64,000 nucleotides of DNA from Blastomussa wellsi (GCA_947652115.1 OX393569.1:10525144-10589143); one strand, 5' to 3'. Counted from the stretch's first letter, positions 33,441 through 45,603 are shown. Notes: generated by a model not told the origin, from the sequence alone. Program-made: numbers and translations.

Positions 33441-33671
33441 CTAAGAAGGTAACCAAAATAACATTTTCAAATAAACAAGATGTCGTGGGGATATATGGCG
33501 ATTACTCTGGAAGTGCCCTATTTACTTATGACAAATTTTTCGTCGCAAAATGGTTACACAGTAAACCTTGAAAAAAATGCTGAGGTTTTTACACTTATTA
33601 TATGATGTTTGGCAAGAACTTTGCTTCCAAGCGGTGCACGTTGAAATGTAAACTCCTCTTTTAACATCCTT

Positions 33672-33912
33672 CAAGACCAGCACATAACACCAAAATAAAA
33701 TGAATGGAACATAACACAGAAATATTATTTTCAATCCCAAAATAAAATCTTCACATTTCCCATATGGTGATTACTCTGGAAGTGCCCTATTCACATCCTT
33801 TTTTACATCCTTTAAGACCAAGTTGAACAGCACATAACACCAAAATAAAATGAATCGAACATAACACAGAAATATTATTTTCAATCCCAAAATAAAATCT
33901 TCACATTTCCAA
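33672..33912. repeat. Tandem duplication, about 158 bp period
   Basis: CAGCACATAACACCAAAATA and the following 80 bases occur at 33672 and again at 33830, with nearly identical sequence up to CTTCACATTTCC. Lies in SWAP-70 intron 5. Confidence 0.8.
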
Positions 33913-34789
33913 CTTCCATTAGACTTGCATTTTGACACGCACTATGTAATAAAATCTGTTTTTTTTTGTAAATTAAATATTGTTATAGCTTCGAATTTTA
34001 ACACCCTGGCTCAAGGATTCTACATGACGTGCACAGTTACACTGCATTGTTGTGCTACCCGTTTGAGTCAAACTGATTGTCTCGAAACGAAAATTAAAGG
34101 ATAAGGGCTTGGACCTCCAAGGCAAAGGAGTACCCCTGGGGGGGGGGGGGGGGTGACTTCTCATTTGTAACCGAAATTGTATCGGCCAGCTGCGGATGTT
34201 TCGTGAATTCTTTGATGGTTTTCGCCTTCACTCAGCCGCTTTTGTTGATTTTCTTTTCACGAGTTGATTATCTTTTGCTCTGAGCTGCAAGTTTTTCGCT
34301 GGGAGTTTATTTTAGATTGGAGTTTTTACCGAGTTTAAGCCAATACTTTCCTCGCAGTATCTAACTTTTTCGAAGCACTGAGAGATGACAACACAGAAAA
34401 GCTTGACCTAAACTTGTTTTGAATACCAAGATTACGCGGACTGTGAATGACAAACTGACTGTTTTGAATTTAACAAAATTTCTTCTCCTTCGAGCTATGA
34501 ACACGGCAAGAGACAAGAGAGACCCTGGTAACGAGGTTGGGTAAGAGATAAAGACTGCCGCCGATTCAGTCCATTTATCCCGGCAACTACAACTAACACA
34601 ATAATCATCAAAAGTGAAATTCACGCGAGTCACGCAGTGTGTGTTGACTGCATAGACTACAAGCAGTCCCCATTTAGTGCAGAATGCACTTTTGTGAAGG
34701 TTAATGGGTTTTCGCTGCTAACTGCTAATTCGCTAACCCTCTAATCTACCAATACACTAATGCGCTATGGTATAAAGTTTAATTATCAA

Positions 34790-34957
34790 TTAATTAGACC
34801 AATTTCGATATTTCAAAATTCAGCCTAAAAAATAGACCTCACCACAAGGCTCCGGGGAATAAACTACAGAGTTTGTGGGGTTTATTCCCCGGGGCCTCGT
34901 AGTGATGTCTATTGTTTTAAGCTGACTTTTAAAATATCGAAAATGGGCTATTAATTA
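34790..34957. repeat. About 165 bp near-perfect palindrome (foldback MITE)
   Basis: Arms include TTTCGATATTT, AATAGACCTCACCAC and CCGGGGAATAAAC, inverted around about 34875. Both outer sides read TTAATTA, a possible target duplication. Confidence 0.8.
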
Positions 34958-34969
34958 ACACATGATCTG

Positions 34970-35290
34970 GATATTACCAAGTACGGCTTGACCAGCTTTT
35001 TCAGTTTAATGGATCGCTGTATAAACAAGTAAATGACATAGATATGGGTTGATCCTCATTGTTCAATCGAGGTACACGGATGATACCCTGGCAACAGTAC
35101 CAGACCAACCGGCAGCTGCAGCTTTCTTGTCAACACAGGATAACTGCCATCATGATGATGGAGTTACCAACAAACAACAATTTCCGTTCCTAGGCATTCA
35201 GATATGCAAGAGAAGGTACAACATCGCTCTATCGGAAACCAATCAACACTGGCCTCCTTTTCCACTATCAAAGCCATGAAGATCACAAAT
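34970..35290 (+). mobile_element. Penelope-like reverse transcriptase fragment
   Basis: The plus strand reads RYTDDTLATVPDQPAAAAFL, a YxDD catalytic motif in PLE-type context, then FPFLGIQICKRRYN. Frame slips on both sides; no endonuclease part attached. Confidence 0.6.
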
Positions 35291-35549
35291 GTTTTGCTTG
35301 TCACTCCTCGAAACCATGTTAAATCAAGCCTAACGCCATGAATGTGACTGCGAGTCTGTCAAGTGTGAAGCGAAGAAATAGGGGTGCACGAAATTTAGGA
35401 GCGAGATGACGAGACGCCGCCCCCCCCCCCCCCCCCCCAACCTTGTGAGGAGCTTTGCACGTTAATTTCAGCCAAATTCGGCCAACCTATGCAGTCGGCC
35501 CTCCTCGCCAGAACTTTTCCAACACCCAGCTTAAAAAAGTCATACTTAC

Positions 35550-35876
35550 TTCTTCAAGCAGCCTCTCCTGTTCTTTATGTCTCTCCTCCAAATTCTCTCT
35601 CATCCTCATTTCGTCCTCAAGTAGCTGCTCCTTCTCCAATCGCAATCTTTCCATTTCCTCTGTCCTCTTCTTTTCTGTTCTCAGCAGTTGTTCCTGCAAA
35701 GCACGTGCCTTTTCTTCTTCCTCCTTCGCTCTTCGTTCGTCCTCTAGAAGATTTTGCAGTTCTTTATGTAGTCTCTCCAACTCTTCTCTTTTCTTGATCT
35801 CCTCTTTTAGTAGGGCTGCTTCTTCTGCTGCCTGTGCTTCTGCCTCCTTATAAAGCAGCTGCAGTCTTGCAAGCTC
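35550..35876 (-). CDS. SWAP70: SWAP-70/DEF6-like exon 5 (coiled coil)
   Basis: 327 bases (109 codons, phase 0 both sides), acceptor CTTCTCAG and donor GAA|GTAAGT. Encodes an uninterrupted charged heptad-rich helix (for example KKREELERLHKELQNLLEDE), the coiled coil that in SWAP-70 follows the PH domain and binds F-actin and DH-like partners. Ser-rich ORFs on the plus strand here are shadows. Confidence 0.9.
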
Positions 35877-35978
35877 CTGAGAAGCCAAGTCCAAGAATAA
35901 ATTTTAATGTTTATGTTATATTTATCCCTTGTATTTATCCTATCATCCTCATCATCCTCATCAATAATACATACCTCA

Positions 35979-36421
35979 TTGGTACTTAATTTCGCGATTT
36001 TGGCAAGACAGTACTTCGCAGGGTATTATTTTCGCGATTTCAATAGACAAATGTAAAATAGGGCATTAAATTTTGCGATTCAAGCGATCTAAACTTCATT
36101 TTTAAACATTTCTAGATCAACTGGAAAAATATTCTACTCCATATGTGAAAGCTTTACAAATTAACGTTATTTCACAACAGAAGATACAAAATGGGACTTA
36201 TCAGTAAAACCGGTTACAATTTGTGTGTTTGTTGATGCATATCCTGTATATGTTGTTGTTATTGCATGCCAATCTTTTTTTCTGTGATTTCAATTTTCTA
36301 TATGGGTATTAAAGTTCGCATTTAAATTTTGCGAGTATTTTTATTCGCGGGTCTTTGATTTCGCGATTTATTTACAATCGCGAGAAACACGAAATTGAAG
36401 ACCTGCGAAATTAAGTACCAA
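35979..36421. repeat. 443 bp MITE, TTGGTACTTAATTTCGC ends
   Basis: Terminal inverted repeats TTGGTACTTAATTTCGC at both ends, with internal TTTCGCGATT repeats. Lies in SWAP-70 intron 4. Confidence 0.78.
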
Positions 36422-37193
36422 TAAGGCAACTCTTTAAGGGGGAACCTCATTAACTACCAATTTGTTGCTAAGTAAATTATTTTTAAAACCAGACCTCCAA
36501 CGGTTAAGTTTTTTGCACAGGTTTGTTCCACTATAAAAGAGTCCTTCAAAACTTTCAAATGACAGCCCTATTTGGCAAGTCACAACTAGAATAAAAGAAA
36601 ACGGTATAACTAAAAATTTCAATCAGTGCAAATAGATAAAGAACGTCCACGTGAGGAATGCAATTCAATTCTTTATTTTCACATAAGAAAAAAATTCATG
36701 TGTGAATGGTGGCCAAGGTAGCTAAGGCTTTCAAGTTGGCCTGCACCACCACGGTCAAGTAGAATGGCATCACATTACGTTACAACCTCGTTCCCACGGT
36801 CTCTTATCTTCCTGCCCTCCCGGGGCAAGAGAGAAGCGACCCTGGTTTGGTCTGGTCATGTGTCTCCCAGTGACAATAAAAGAATTAGAGGGAAGAGTGG
36901 ACAAGTATGAATTTTGTCTGTACTGAGCCTATGGGAGAGCAGAAAGTGTTGCCACCAAAATAAACACAAGTTTCACAGTATGGCAAAATTAAAGTGATTA
37001 TTGTTATTATAGCTTTCTGGGGCTCAGGCTGAAGGTTGATAAACACTGCATGCAATGAACCACAATAATGACTATAAGCCTTTAAGGTGAATTCTTTTGC
37101 TACAGCAGGCAAAACACTGGTGCTGGGTATTGGCCAAAAAGGTCTGTTCTTGCAAATTGCAACTTTCAGATTTTTTTCTCTGTAAGTAATCAA

Positions 37194-37816
37194 TACCTCC
37201 TATAATAAGCCCCTCCGTATATAAGCACCAGGGGCTTGTATTTGGAAATTATCCTCAATTATACAAACCAAAGAAAACTACACATAAGGGTAGGAAATAG
37301 CAAGAGTTGACAGGCCGCACATCTAGACCACTGTGAAAGCATTTGTTGACCTTTTAAAGTTTTGCTCTAATGAGTGTATCTTTTAAGGATTTTCCTTTCT
37401 TATAAGATATTATTGCTGGTTCTTTGAAAATTTGTCGAAGCATTGGTTGATTTTGTATAATGTGCCATTAACCAAGGCTCCTTTAATGTTTGACACAGAT
37501 GGTTGGTACTGTGTAACAAAAGACAATATTTCTTTACTTTTTCTATTGTTTTCTTTAAGTGCTGATTCTCTTCCGGTGAATTCTATTTCCTACTGATTAA
37601 CTTGTTACGAATTTCTAGCCAAAACCTCTAATATTACCAGTTGCACATTCAAAAATTTTGACACAAATTTCCCTCCAATTATAAGCCCAGCCAATTTTGA
37701 AACGCAAATTTCCCCCTATAATAAGCCCCTCCGAATATACGCCCCTTCCAAAAATAAGCCCCTCAAAAAGGTCCTTTTAAAAATATAAGCCCCGGGGCTT
37801 ATTTTCGGAATTTTAC
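37194..37816. repeat. About 620 bp element rich in ATAAGCCCC motifs
   Basis: Left end CCTCCTATAATAAGCCCCTC and inverted right end with GGGGCTTATTTTCGG, plus repeated ATAAGCCCC units. It ends about 15 bases from the SWAP-70 exon 4 donor. Confidence 0.6.
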
Positions 37817-37831
37817 ATTTTATACTGGCAC

Positions 37832-37968
37832 CTCTTTTTGTGCTAGCAGAAGATCTGCCTGTTCTTTCTTTATCCTGTCATCTTCCAGTCTCTTTTGCCT
37901 TCTTTCATTTCTGTCTATTTGACGTTCAAGTCGCTCTTTTCTTTGTGGTGTTGGACCATCTGAAGTAT
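37832..37968 (-). CDS. SWAP70: SWAP-70/DEF6-like exon 4
   Basis: 137 bases, acceptor GTCCTCAG, donor GAG|GTGCCA (weak but phase-correct). It links PH domain to coiled coil and reads PTPQRKERLERQIDRNERRQ, a basic helix like the start of the SWAP-70 coiled coil. One base from exon 3 completes its first codon and it ends in phase 0. Confidence 0.82.
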
Positions 37969-38105
37969 CTGAGGACAAAATTTATGTTTGGTGATTAATG
38001 ACTTCATATTTTATTGCACTTTACCCTATCAAGAAGTATTTTGTCACTCAATTCTTACAAAGATAACCCGAGAAGATCCCAAAACTTAACTAACCAATAT
38101 AACTA

Positions 38106-38230
38106 TCTCTCTCCTACGCTGAGGCCCCTTCCATGAGAAAAAAGAAAAAAGGCTGCACGCACTTTCTTTACCTCTCCCCACTCCTAAGATCCGTACGAAA
38201 ACAAAACAAGGCCTCTGTGGAGGAGAGAGC
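38106..38230. repeat. Short MITE, CTCTCTCCTACGCTGAGGCC ends
   Basis: Inverted ends around 38106-38126 and 38209-38230. The same type of ends (CTCTCTCCTCCGCAGAG) bounds the element at 63131-63334. Confidence 0.6.
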
Positions 38231-39184
38231 CAATATATGCAAGTAAGACGACCATAGCCTGCATGGCAGGTGCAAAAAGGGGAGGGAGGGAGGGAAAACC
38301 GCCAAAGGGAAAAGGGAAGGGGACAAAGGGAATGCCTGCCATAAGAGCCCAGCTTTTTGGCATTTACACTCACTAATTTTCTAGTGATTCAATTACATAT
38401 CCTTTCAACAAACTGTCACAGGAATGTTTATTGGAAAACGTTACCATGCAGTGAAGCCACATACGGCAAAATGAAAATTTGATCTTGGGTCATGCAATCA
38501 TGATTTGTGGAAATGTCCACAACTCCGATCTCCTGAAGAGTTCACGGGTATTTTAAGGTTTATTTCAGGTTATCTGAGTTTGTAAAACCAGATGAAACTG
38601 AACGGTTTACAACTTTTTATGGAATTCATTTTTAGGCGAAGCTGACACAGCCAGATGACAACCAGTCAGGCGTTTACGGCTCGCTGAACGTACATGTAAA
38701 AGTGGTCTTTCCTTTTATAGCAATAGGAAGGTTTTTCATGAAGCAAAATCTTTTTTGACCACATAATTGCAGAAGGGTTTAACCCCTGTGCTTAACCTGT
38801 GCCAGTAGAAAGCATTTCAGAGTTTTGGCAAAAGAATAAAATTCATTTATCACCAGTTACCAAACGTTGTATCACATCCCAATTAGCATGTTTTTCATGA
38901 AATGACAGTGCCTTGATACAATGGACAGTACGAAGTTATTGTGTCTGAACCAATCAGAATTTTGCGGCTACCAGCAGCTGCAGAAATGTGAAAAGGTGGT
39001 TTCTTATAGCAGGCGTCCCTTGCCCCTCCCCTTTTGACGCCTGCTACACAGGCTAAGACAGCCAAAGTTGATCCTACCTCAGGATCAACTTCAGGATCAA
39101 CCAGCAACAGATTTCCCTTCAGTTGAAAGAATATATTTGGGGGAAAACTGCAACATTTGAAAGGAAAATATGGTAAAGCTTTGT

Positions 39185-39435
39185 GCCAAGCGGTCCATAC
39201 TGCCGTAGCTTATCCTAGTTTCTGTAGCATTGAGCAGCTGTCGGAATACTTCTACTCTCCCCTGGATGGGTTACCCCCAATATTATTTTGCTGGTACCCA
39301 TTTATACACCTGGGTGGAGAGAGGCACTATAAGAGTCCTGCCCAAGAACACAACCCAGTGGTCTGGCCAACTTAGATCGTCCGATCCGGAGTCCAGTGCA
39401 CTAGCCATAATGCCACCATGCCTCCCACAAGTACT
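39185..39435 (-). repeat. tRNA-derived SINE, second family, antisense copy
   Basis: The reverse complement matches the SINE at 21748-22050: GGGAGGCATGGTGGC head, GGGCAGGACTCTT, AAATGGGTACCAGC and CCCATCCAGG segments in order. Confidence 0.75.
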
Positions 39436-39774
39436 AGAAATGGATTTCATTCATAGATAAAAGGTGCGGATAAGTTAACAGGGAACGTAACCACCTTTCA
39501 AGAAAAAAATCAAAGCGAAAAATAGCTAAGCAATGCATAAACCACCATGAACGAAACATTCAGAGAACAGTTGGTACTTTGCCATTCTGGCTCTTTGATC
39601 CCGTGTTCAACAGGAGCAGTACTTAACAATGAAAACACAATTGTGAAATTGACTGACTTAAAACAATAGATCGTTTTCACGTGACGTCACAGTTATTTCT
39701 GCCGCCATATTGGTGTACAGCTTTCAATTGCGTAATTAATACAAATACGACTCAGGTCTACAATTCTAGCCTTT

Positions 39775-40510
39775 TCTCTGATATGGATATCTCCAAATGT
39801 GAACAAAACTCAGACGAAAAGCCAGATTTTAGTCGTCTTCCGATTTCTAACTATGCTAAAAAGCTAGAACCTCTGTTAAGCAGCGTTATTTGGAGAAAAT
39901 TGGAATCGATCCCGTGCTTATCGAGGGCAAGCATTTTGCTTGCCTCCTGTGGAATCTACAGATCTCTTATTCTACCTTGTTTTAGAGACAAGTTTTTACA
40001 CACAACAGCAGTTTAAGGCTTTACGAAGCCTTGAAGCGTATAACTGGTGGTGTCAGGAGTCATTGCTAGCGTTGTGTTAGCGAAGGTGCGACATTCACAG
40101 CGTATGAGTGACTCTTTGATCCCAATTTGGATTATCACGGAAAGACAAGGGACAATTTTGTCCGCTCATTGTTCTTGGTTGTAAGGCTGGGCTAGCACAA
40201 TTGTGTTCTCACATAGCCAGTGTGCTTTCCTACTTAGAAGCGTGGACGAAAATAAATGGAAAATTATCACGCGTGTACACAAGTTAAATGCTCGCGGCTT
40301 CTCCCCGCGTATGCGGATCACGTGGAGTACGCAAGGGTCCGAGATATAAACTTTATTTTGGCTAAGAAAATGAAAGCCGACTTGGATGAAAAGATATACA
40401 ACCTTTCTGACATCCCGATTCATAATTCCCCTCCACAACAAGCTGCGACAAAGAAAATTCCTGAACCCACGGAAGCGGAAATGGATGCATTTTATTCGGA
40501 ACTAAACTAA
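39775..40510 (+). pseudogene. SWIM-type zinc finger protein of the YqaJ-associated transposon family, frameshifted
   Basis: Pieces in different frames: 39792-39870 (LPISNYAKKLEPLLSSVIW), about 40088-40190 (VRHSQRMSDSLIPIWIITER and GTILSAHCSWL), and 40256-40510 (ARVRDINFILAKKMKADLDE). In order these match the region around a SWIM zinc finger that precedes a YqaJ-type exonuclease domain in proteins dispersed in coral genomes. The SWIM cysteines are partly lost and the exonuclease part is absent. Family assignment is from memory of the pattern. Confidence 0.5.
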
Positions 40511-40618
40511 TGTGACATTAAACCGCACTCAGCCTAATTCCTGCATATGCCGACAGCTGTGTCCTTAAAAGTCACACAATTCCTACCATTTGATAATTTT
40601 AACCAAAAGTACCTTGAC

Positions 40619-41090
40619 CTATCTTTTCCTTATCCTGGGTTCATTCAGCTCAATTTTTTTTGGCGCGATTTTTTCAGCAAGTGCACGCTGTCGCTCATGT
40701 TGTTCCTTGCGTTTTCTCTCTTTCTTGCTTGCCCTTTGCCCTCGCTGCGAAGCTTGTTCGAAATTTGTTTTGTCTTGCTTCTTCTCGTGTCCAAGGTTTA
40801 ATGTAGGCACCCAATCAAGATTATATCTATCCCAGCCATTGGCCGGTTGTCCAGAAACGAAATGTCTACCACATACATGATCGCTGTTCAAAATTTCATC
40901 CAGAAATCCAGCGCGATCGCCTCTCCTGTGACAGTTTCTCGGTTTCTTCTCCTTGATTAGTAACCACAGAAGGTACTCGAGCGAAATATGTACCTTTTTT
41001 GCGCCTGCTTCGGTTTCCACATCCAATAATCATGCACAACACCACTGTTATTTGAGGACTCGGCTTGGGTTTGCTTACATTTCTGTACAC
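40619..41090 (-). pseudogene. THAP-type zinc finger protein, frameshifted
   Basis: The minus strand begins with [17 protein letters not shown] (CxxxGC start of a THAP finger) and continues, after a frame change near 40915, with [20 protein letters not shown] and WVPTLNLG. The C-(x)-C...C-x-x-H pattern and the conserved tryptophan and proline fit a THAP DNA-binding domain; a basic coiled tail follows. THAP domains are common in P-element-like transposases, which fits its place inside terminal inverted repeats. Confidence 0.62.
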
Positions 41091-41223
41091 CAATATGGCG
41101 GCGTAGCAACGGTTGTCAAGATTTTTGTCACGTGAGTGAAAACGATCTATTGCCTACTATGCATAAAAGAATGCTCCACATTGCTGACATTCAATGCCCT
41201 GGCGACCTGTAAAGAAGTGGTGG

Positions 41224-41510
41224 CTAAACCTTCATTCGTAAACTATGCCACCCATTGCCTTTGCTGATTTCCATCAGAGCGCTCTCTCTGCTAACCTGTA
41301 GCCAACCCTGCTTTTTAGACATCTCAGAAAGGAGAGTCTCCAATTTGTGTTTTCCAAGCAATGCGTTGCAGTACCAGACATCTTCTTCATAGCTGAATTT
41401 CATAACTTTGTGACTATTTGGTTTTGCCAAAGGGCTTGATCGACATTGCTTGTTGTACTTTGACAAGTGGTCTTCATGGCTAACACGGAACAGCGAGGAT
41501 TACACAGCAT
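41224..41510 (-). pseudogene. Possible Crypton-like (DUF3504) recombinase fragment
   Basis: The minus strand reads DVWYCNALLGKHKLETLLSE, then in a neighbouring frame a KAGLATG-like piece, resembling the region before the catalytic arginine in KIAA1958/ZMYM/Crypton-type tyrosine recombinases. Short, frame-shifted, and without the catalytic residues, so only tentative. Confidence 0.3.
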
Positions 41511-41519
41511 CTCTTACAT

Positions 41520-43600
41520 AACAGCTGCAGCTTCATTCTCGTTGCTGTTGGGAGCTCCCTTGGTGGTTTCCCTTTCTTAAAGTGTGATGTGCTCAAGGCT
41601 GGAGCTTGATTTCTGAATCTAAATATCGTCAGCCGTCATTTCCCTCATGTTTTCCCACCCGCACTTGCCAAAGTGGAGCATTACATTGAACCAGGCTGTC
41701 TGTATTAAGCTTTCTGGTGTTTCTAGGCCAAGCTGTTCCTTCTCAGAGCAAATTTCAACATCTCATGGTATAGTGGCTGGTTTATGCATCGTTGATGAAA
41801 TTTTTCCTTCCCAAGCAAGCTCAACCAGGTGACCATTCAGAACTTCATTTTCTGGCTTGAAATCTCTGTTGAGAATGAAGTTTTTGTTTTCTTTAATTAG
41901 ATACCAGGAGAGCCCAAATTGCTTTCATTAAATTACGACTGTAAGTGAACAAGCTTCAATGTAAAATCGTCACAAAATATTGACAAGCTCTTCTTTTGTA
42001 AACTTGTTTAAGGACTTGTTAACGGATTTCTCCTTCTGCCAGGCTGAAAGAAAATTATAAACACACATGACATGCCAGGACATACAAATTTTAGTCTTTT
42101 ATATGTTTTTGTTAGATTTTTATTAAAGGACTGTTGAACATAGTGAAACTTTCTTTAACCAAGCATGAATCTTACAACAAGTTTGAGTATTTAAACATTG
42201 TTTCAAGTTAATTAGATGAAACAACAGACTACCATCAAAAATGTTTACAGCCCACATAGTTGATTTTCTTGTGTTCACTGGTACAACCTTATCCACCAGC
42301 AGATTTATCTCTTGTTCTATAACAAAACAAAACCATTCTCTCATCTTCACGTTAGAACAAATCCTTGGAGTTTTGAAAACTGGGAAATATCACTTGGGGA
42401 ATAGTCTGGGATATTCCCCAGTTTAAGCTGGGGCATATTCAGTCATGTGATGCATTTAGTCCAATCATGTGCAAGTAAAAGTATTTGATGGATTATAAAC
42501 AGTGATGTTCTTGTTGGGCCAAAGGTACACAGAAATATGTCCTCAGTTCATCAGGGATATACAGGAATATGTCCTCAGTACATCAGAGGTATGTACCAGT
42601 TATGCAATGTTTCCAAGTGGCGATTGGAGCTGTTTCAAAGTGAGCCAAGGATCACTGTCCACTGTTTTTCTCTCCATATATCATTCTTCAAGGCAGTGGA
42701 TTTGAGTAGTAAAGCCCAGCAGATCAACTGAACGAAACCAGCCAGGAATTTTCCATATACTACAGTCCTATCACCTCAAATTCCGCTGCGAGAACCTCTG
42801 GAAGTTGCTCTAACCATTGCTTCTCTTCATCAGATGAAAACATCCACAGAGAAGGAATTTTAGTTCACAAATCCTACAAGAGTTTTCCATTGAGAGCCGT
42901 CAAAAGATCCTTTGACCATGTGTTCCATGCACTGACCATTTAAAGAAACATTTGTGACCTAGCTTTTTGGCTCAAATTACCTACACACCCGGTGGGTGAA
43001 AGAATAAAGTCCTCAGGTATTATGAGTGCGGGGGGGGGGGGGGGGGGAGTGAATAGGTGTGAAAATCAAGCCACTCACAGATCAACAAACTTCTAATTCC
43101 TTCTGATCGAACCTCACTGAGAACCTATTTGAGCCTACAGTCAATCAGCGGTTCATTGTGTATAGCTTATTTACCGGCGTATTATGTGTCTATGCCAGAA
43201 TTGTACTTTGGAACATTTCTCAACTTGAGATGAGGAAGTCATATATTTTTTCCTTTTTTCTTTTCTTTTCTCTTCTTGTTTCCTTTTTTTCTTTCTGGGG
43301 TGCTAATAAATGCTTTGTGTTTGTGATATATGCACTGGAAAGTAGAAGAATTCAAGAGTGAAAATAATGCATTTTTTAAAATAATTATAAGCTTAAAGTT
43401 ATAAAATATGAAACAGACAGATTCAGCTGAAATGTATGTTAATGGTATAAATCTGAGAAATCTGAAAGAAATCGCATATGGGAAAAGCTTTAATTTTCTT
43501 GTTAGCATGGAACCAAACCAACATTAATACTAGCAATACTTTGGTTTCTTCACTCCCAGTTTACTATATAAGATAGATTGATTGTCCATGCACCTACAGC
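41520..43600. other. SWAP-70 intron 3 sequence without recognised genes
   Basis: Holds a 33-base tandem repeat at about 42536-42595 (AATATGTCCTCAGT units), an 18-base G run at about 43029, and otherwise unrecognised sequence. Confidence 0.4.
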
Positions 43601-44600
43601 TTTATACATCAAAACAGATTTAATTGTTGAGAGTTAGTAAGACACTTACAGTCGAGAAACAAAACTTCGTCCCTTTTGAGGTCCTTGATTTCCTCTTGCG
43701 TCTTGAGTACAACTTGAGTACATTATTGTCAGTGCGACTTGTCAGCCATATACAGACGCCCAGCAGGATTCAAACGTTTACGACTGATCGACCGAGCGAG
43801 TGCCCTGGGGCTACAAATTCAGTCGTAAAAACTAAATTGATTATGGATTTCAGCGAAAAATTAAGTGGATTTGGAGATTTCGAAACTGCAGTGGATTAGC
43901 TGATAATTTTACCTCGGAATCCGGACTCTGTATCCCATGAAGTTCAGATCATGGCCTTGGCATATCTTCAGTACTGGTCTCAGTGTTATAGTTTTGTCCA
44001 TTTTCTGTTTGGACAAGATCCAAACCACCACTTAACATTAGAACTGCCACAAAAAGAAGCAATGAAACTAAACCACTTGAAAAATTGCCATAAAAAAGAA
44101 CGCCTGCTGTCCTTTCAGTGAAACTATTACACAGAAAGTTTTCAAGGAATGTGGTGTGGATTTGAACAAAACTAATGGCGGATTGACCTATTTCGCCAAA
44201 AAATAGCACAGCTTGGCAGATTCGTGTGCCCCTATTCACCCTGTCTATCATTGTTGCAGTGAACACTATCCTTTTTTCAGAAATTGCCCAACTCCTCCTC
44301 AAAAAAATCATGGTCCATCCCTTATCCAGACAAACTACAATAATAACACATTGAGTGAAAGGACTCATTGTGTTCAGATATGGGCGGAGGTGTCAATGTG
44401 CAATTGATGTGAACTGTCAAAGAGTGCCAGGAAAAAATCTTTCTTTCGGCTCTTCTTCTAGCACCTGTGCTACTCATACCTTGCAGCTTTGCTTCTCACG
44501 TAACACACTCTTTCACCAATTTTTGCACTCATCCCTAATGACTTAAGCACAAAAGAGAGACTGCTCACAGTCTACATGTAGATCACTTCATTAATTAGAG
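43600..44600. other. SWAP-70 intron 3, unrecognised ORFs
   Basis: ORFs of up to 139 codons on the minus strand (43949-44368) show hydrophobic stretches but no family pattern. Possibly decayed repeat DNA. Confidence 0.3.
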
Positions 44601-44609
44601 GTATACAGT

Positions 44610-45195
44610 GATCAATATGGCCTCAACTGATCACACATCAGAGCTATACAGTGATGTGGATTTAGTACATCAAAGCAATATTGACATGGCAATCAGGACA
44701 ATATTGCCTATATCAGAGTCATACCCAGAGCTATACAGGGGTGTGGATTTAGTACATCAAAGTCAAAGTATACTGACATGGCAATCGCAGCAATATTGCC
44801 TCGACATATCAGAGTAATACACAGAGCTATACAGGGGTGTGGATTTAGTACATCAAAGCAATACTGACATGGCAATCACAGCAATATTGCCTCAATATAT
44901 CAGAGTCATACCCAGAGCTATACAGGGGTGTGGATTTAGTACATGAAATTATACTGACATGGCAATCACAGCAATATTGCCTCAATATATCAGAGTGATA
45001 ACCAGAGCTTTACAGGGGTGTGGATTTAGTACATCAAAATATACTAACATGGCAATCACAGCAATATTGCGTCAATATATCAGAGCAATACCCATAGCTT
45101 TACAGGGGTATGGATTTAGTACATCAAAGTATACTGACATGGCAATCACAGCAATGTTGCCTCAACATATCAGGGTCATACCCAGAGCTGTAAAG
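44610..45195. repeat. Minisatellite, about 90 bp unit, six to seven copies
   Basis: Units share GGTGTGGATTTAGTACATCA, ACATGGCAATCAC and AGCAATATTGCCTC. It ends 75 bases from the PH-domain exon. Reading frames across it give repetitive peptides that are not considered genes. Confidence 0.88.
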
Positions 45196-45268
45196 TGATG
45201 TGGTTGCATGCATGGCGATGTAACTTTGCACATCAATGGGATGTGGCTCTGGCAAATCAGTTATTTAC

Positions 45269-45603
45269 CTATAGCTGCTTGAATGCAAGCAATCCACTCC
45301 TGCCTGGACTTCTGATCCTTGGCTTCCATTTCATAATATGTTCCGCTCTCTCCACATTTCACCTGAAATCGGTACTTTCCCTTTGCCACAACACCTTCCA
45401 CAGAGCTTGACTTGTTTATTACAATTAATCCTTTTTGCTCTGAGCATGCTCGATTGGTGAAATAGGTTAGATTCTTGGGTTTAAGCACAAACCATCGTTC
45501 TTTCATGGACTTCATTTTGTGGCCTTTCTTTACCAAGTAGCCCTGTTTGACAACTTCATTTACAATATGATCCACAATCTCCTCAAGGGCTTCATCTACA
45601 ACA
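45269..45603 (-). CDS. SWAP70: SWAP-70/DEF6-like exon 3 (PH domain)
   Basis: 335 bases, acceptor TTCTGAAG and donor ATAG|GTAAAT. Encodes protein residues about 199-311: a short helix (EALEEIVDHIVNEV) then a full pleckstrin homology domain from KQGYLVKKGHKMKSMKERW to QEWIACIQAAI, with the conserved final tryptophan. In SWAP-70 this domain binds PIP3 and directs the protein to membranes. It takes two bases from exon 2 and leaves one for exon 4. A nearer AG (TTGTAG) would put a stop in frame, which decided the acceptor. Confidence 0.92.

Larger units (their letters stand above)
39664..41152. mobile_element. 1.49 kb DNA transposon with SWIM-type and THAP-type zinc finger remnants
   Basis: Ends CAATAGATCGTTTTCAC and the inverse at 41136-41152, then CACGTGAC near each end. 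The plus strand carries a broken SWIM-domain gene; the minus strand carries a THAP-like gene. A shorter relative lies at 32238-32826. It lies in SWAP-70 intron 3. Confidence 0.75.

Noticed and set aside
35455..35853. Serine-rich plus-strand ORFs
   Set aside because: They are the opposite strand of the SWAP-70 coiled-coil exon.
44610..45195. CRISPR-like array
   Set aside because: Units of about 90 bases are continuous without unique spacers, in a eukaryotic intron.
44959..45198. Repetitive peptide ORF (MAITAILPQYIRV units)
   Set aside because: It simply reads the 90-base minisatellite; the repeat length being a multiple of three keeps it open.
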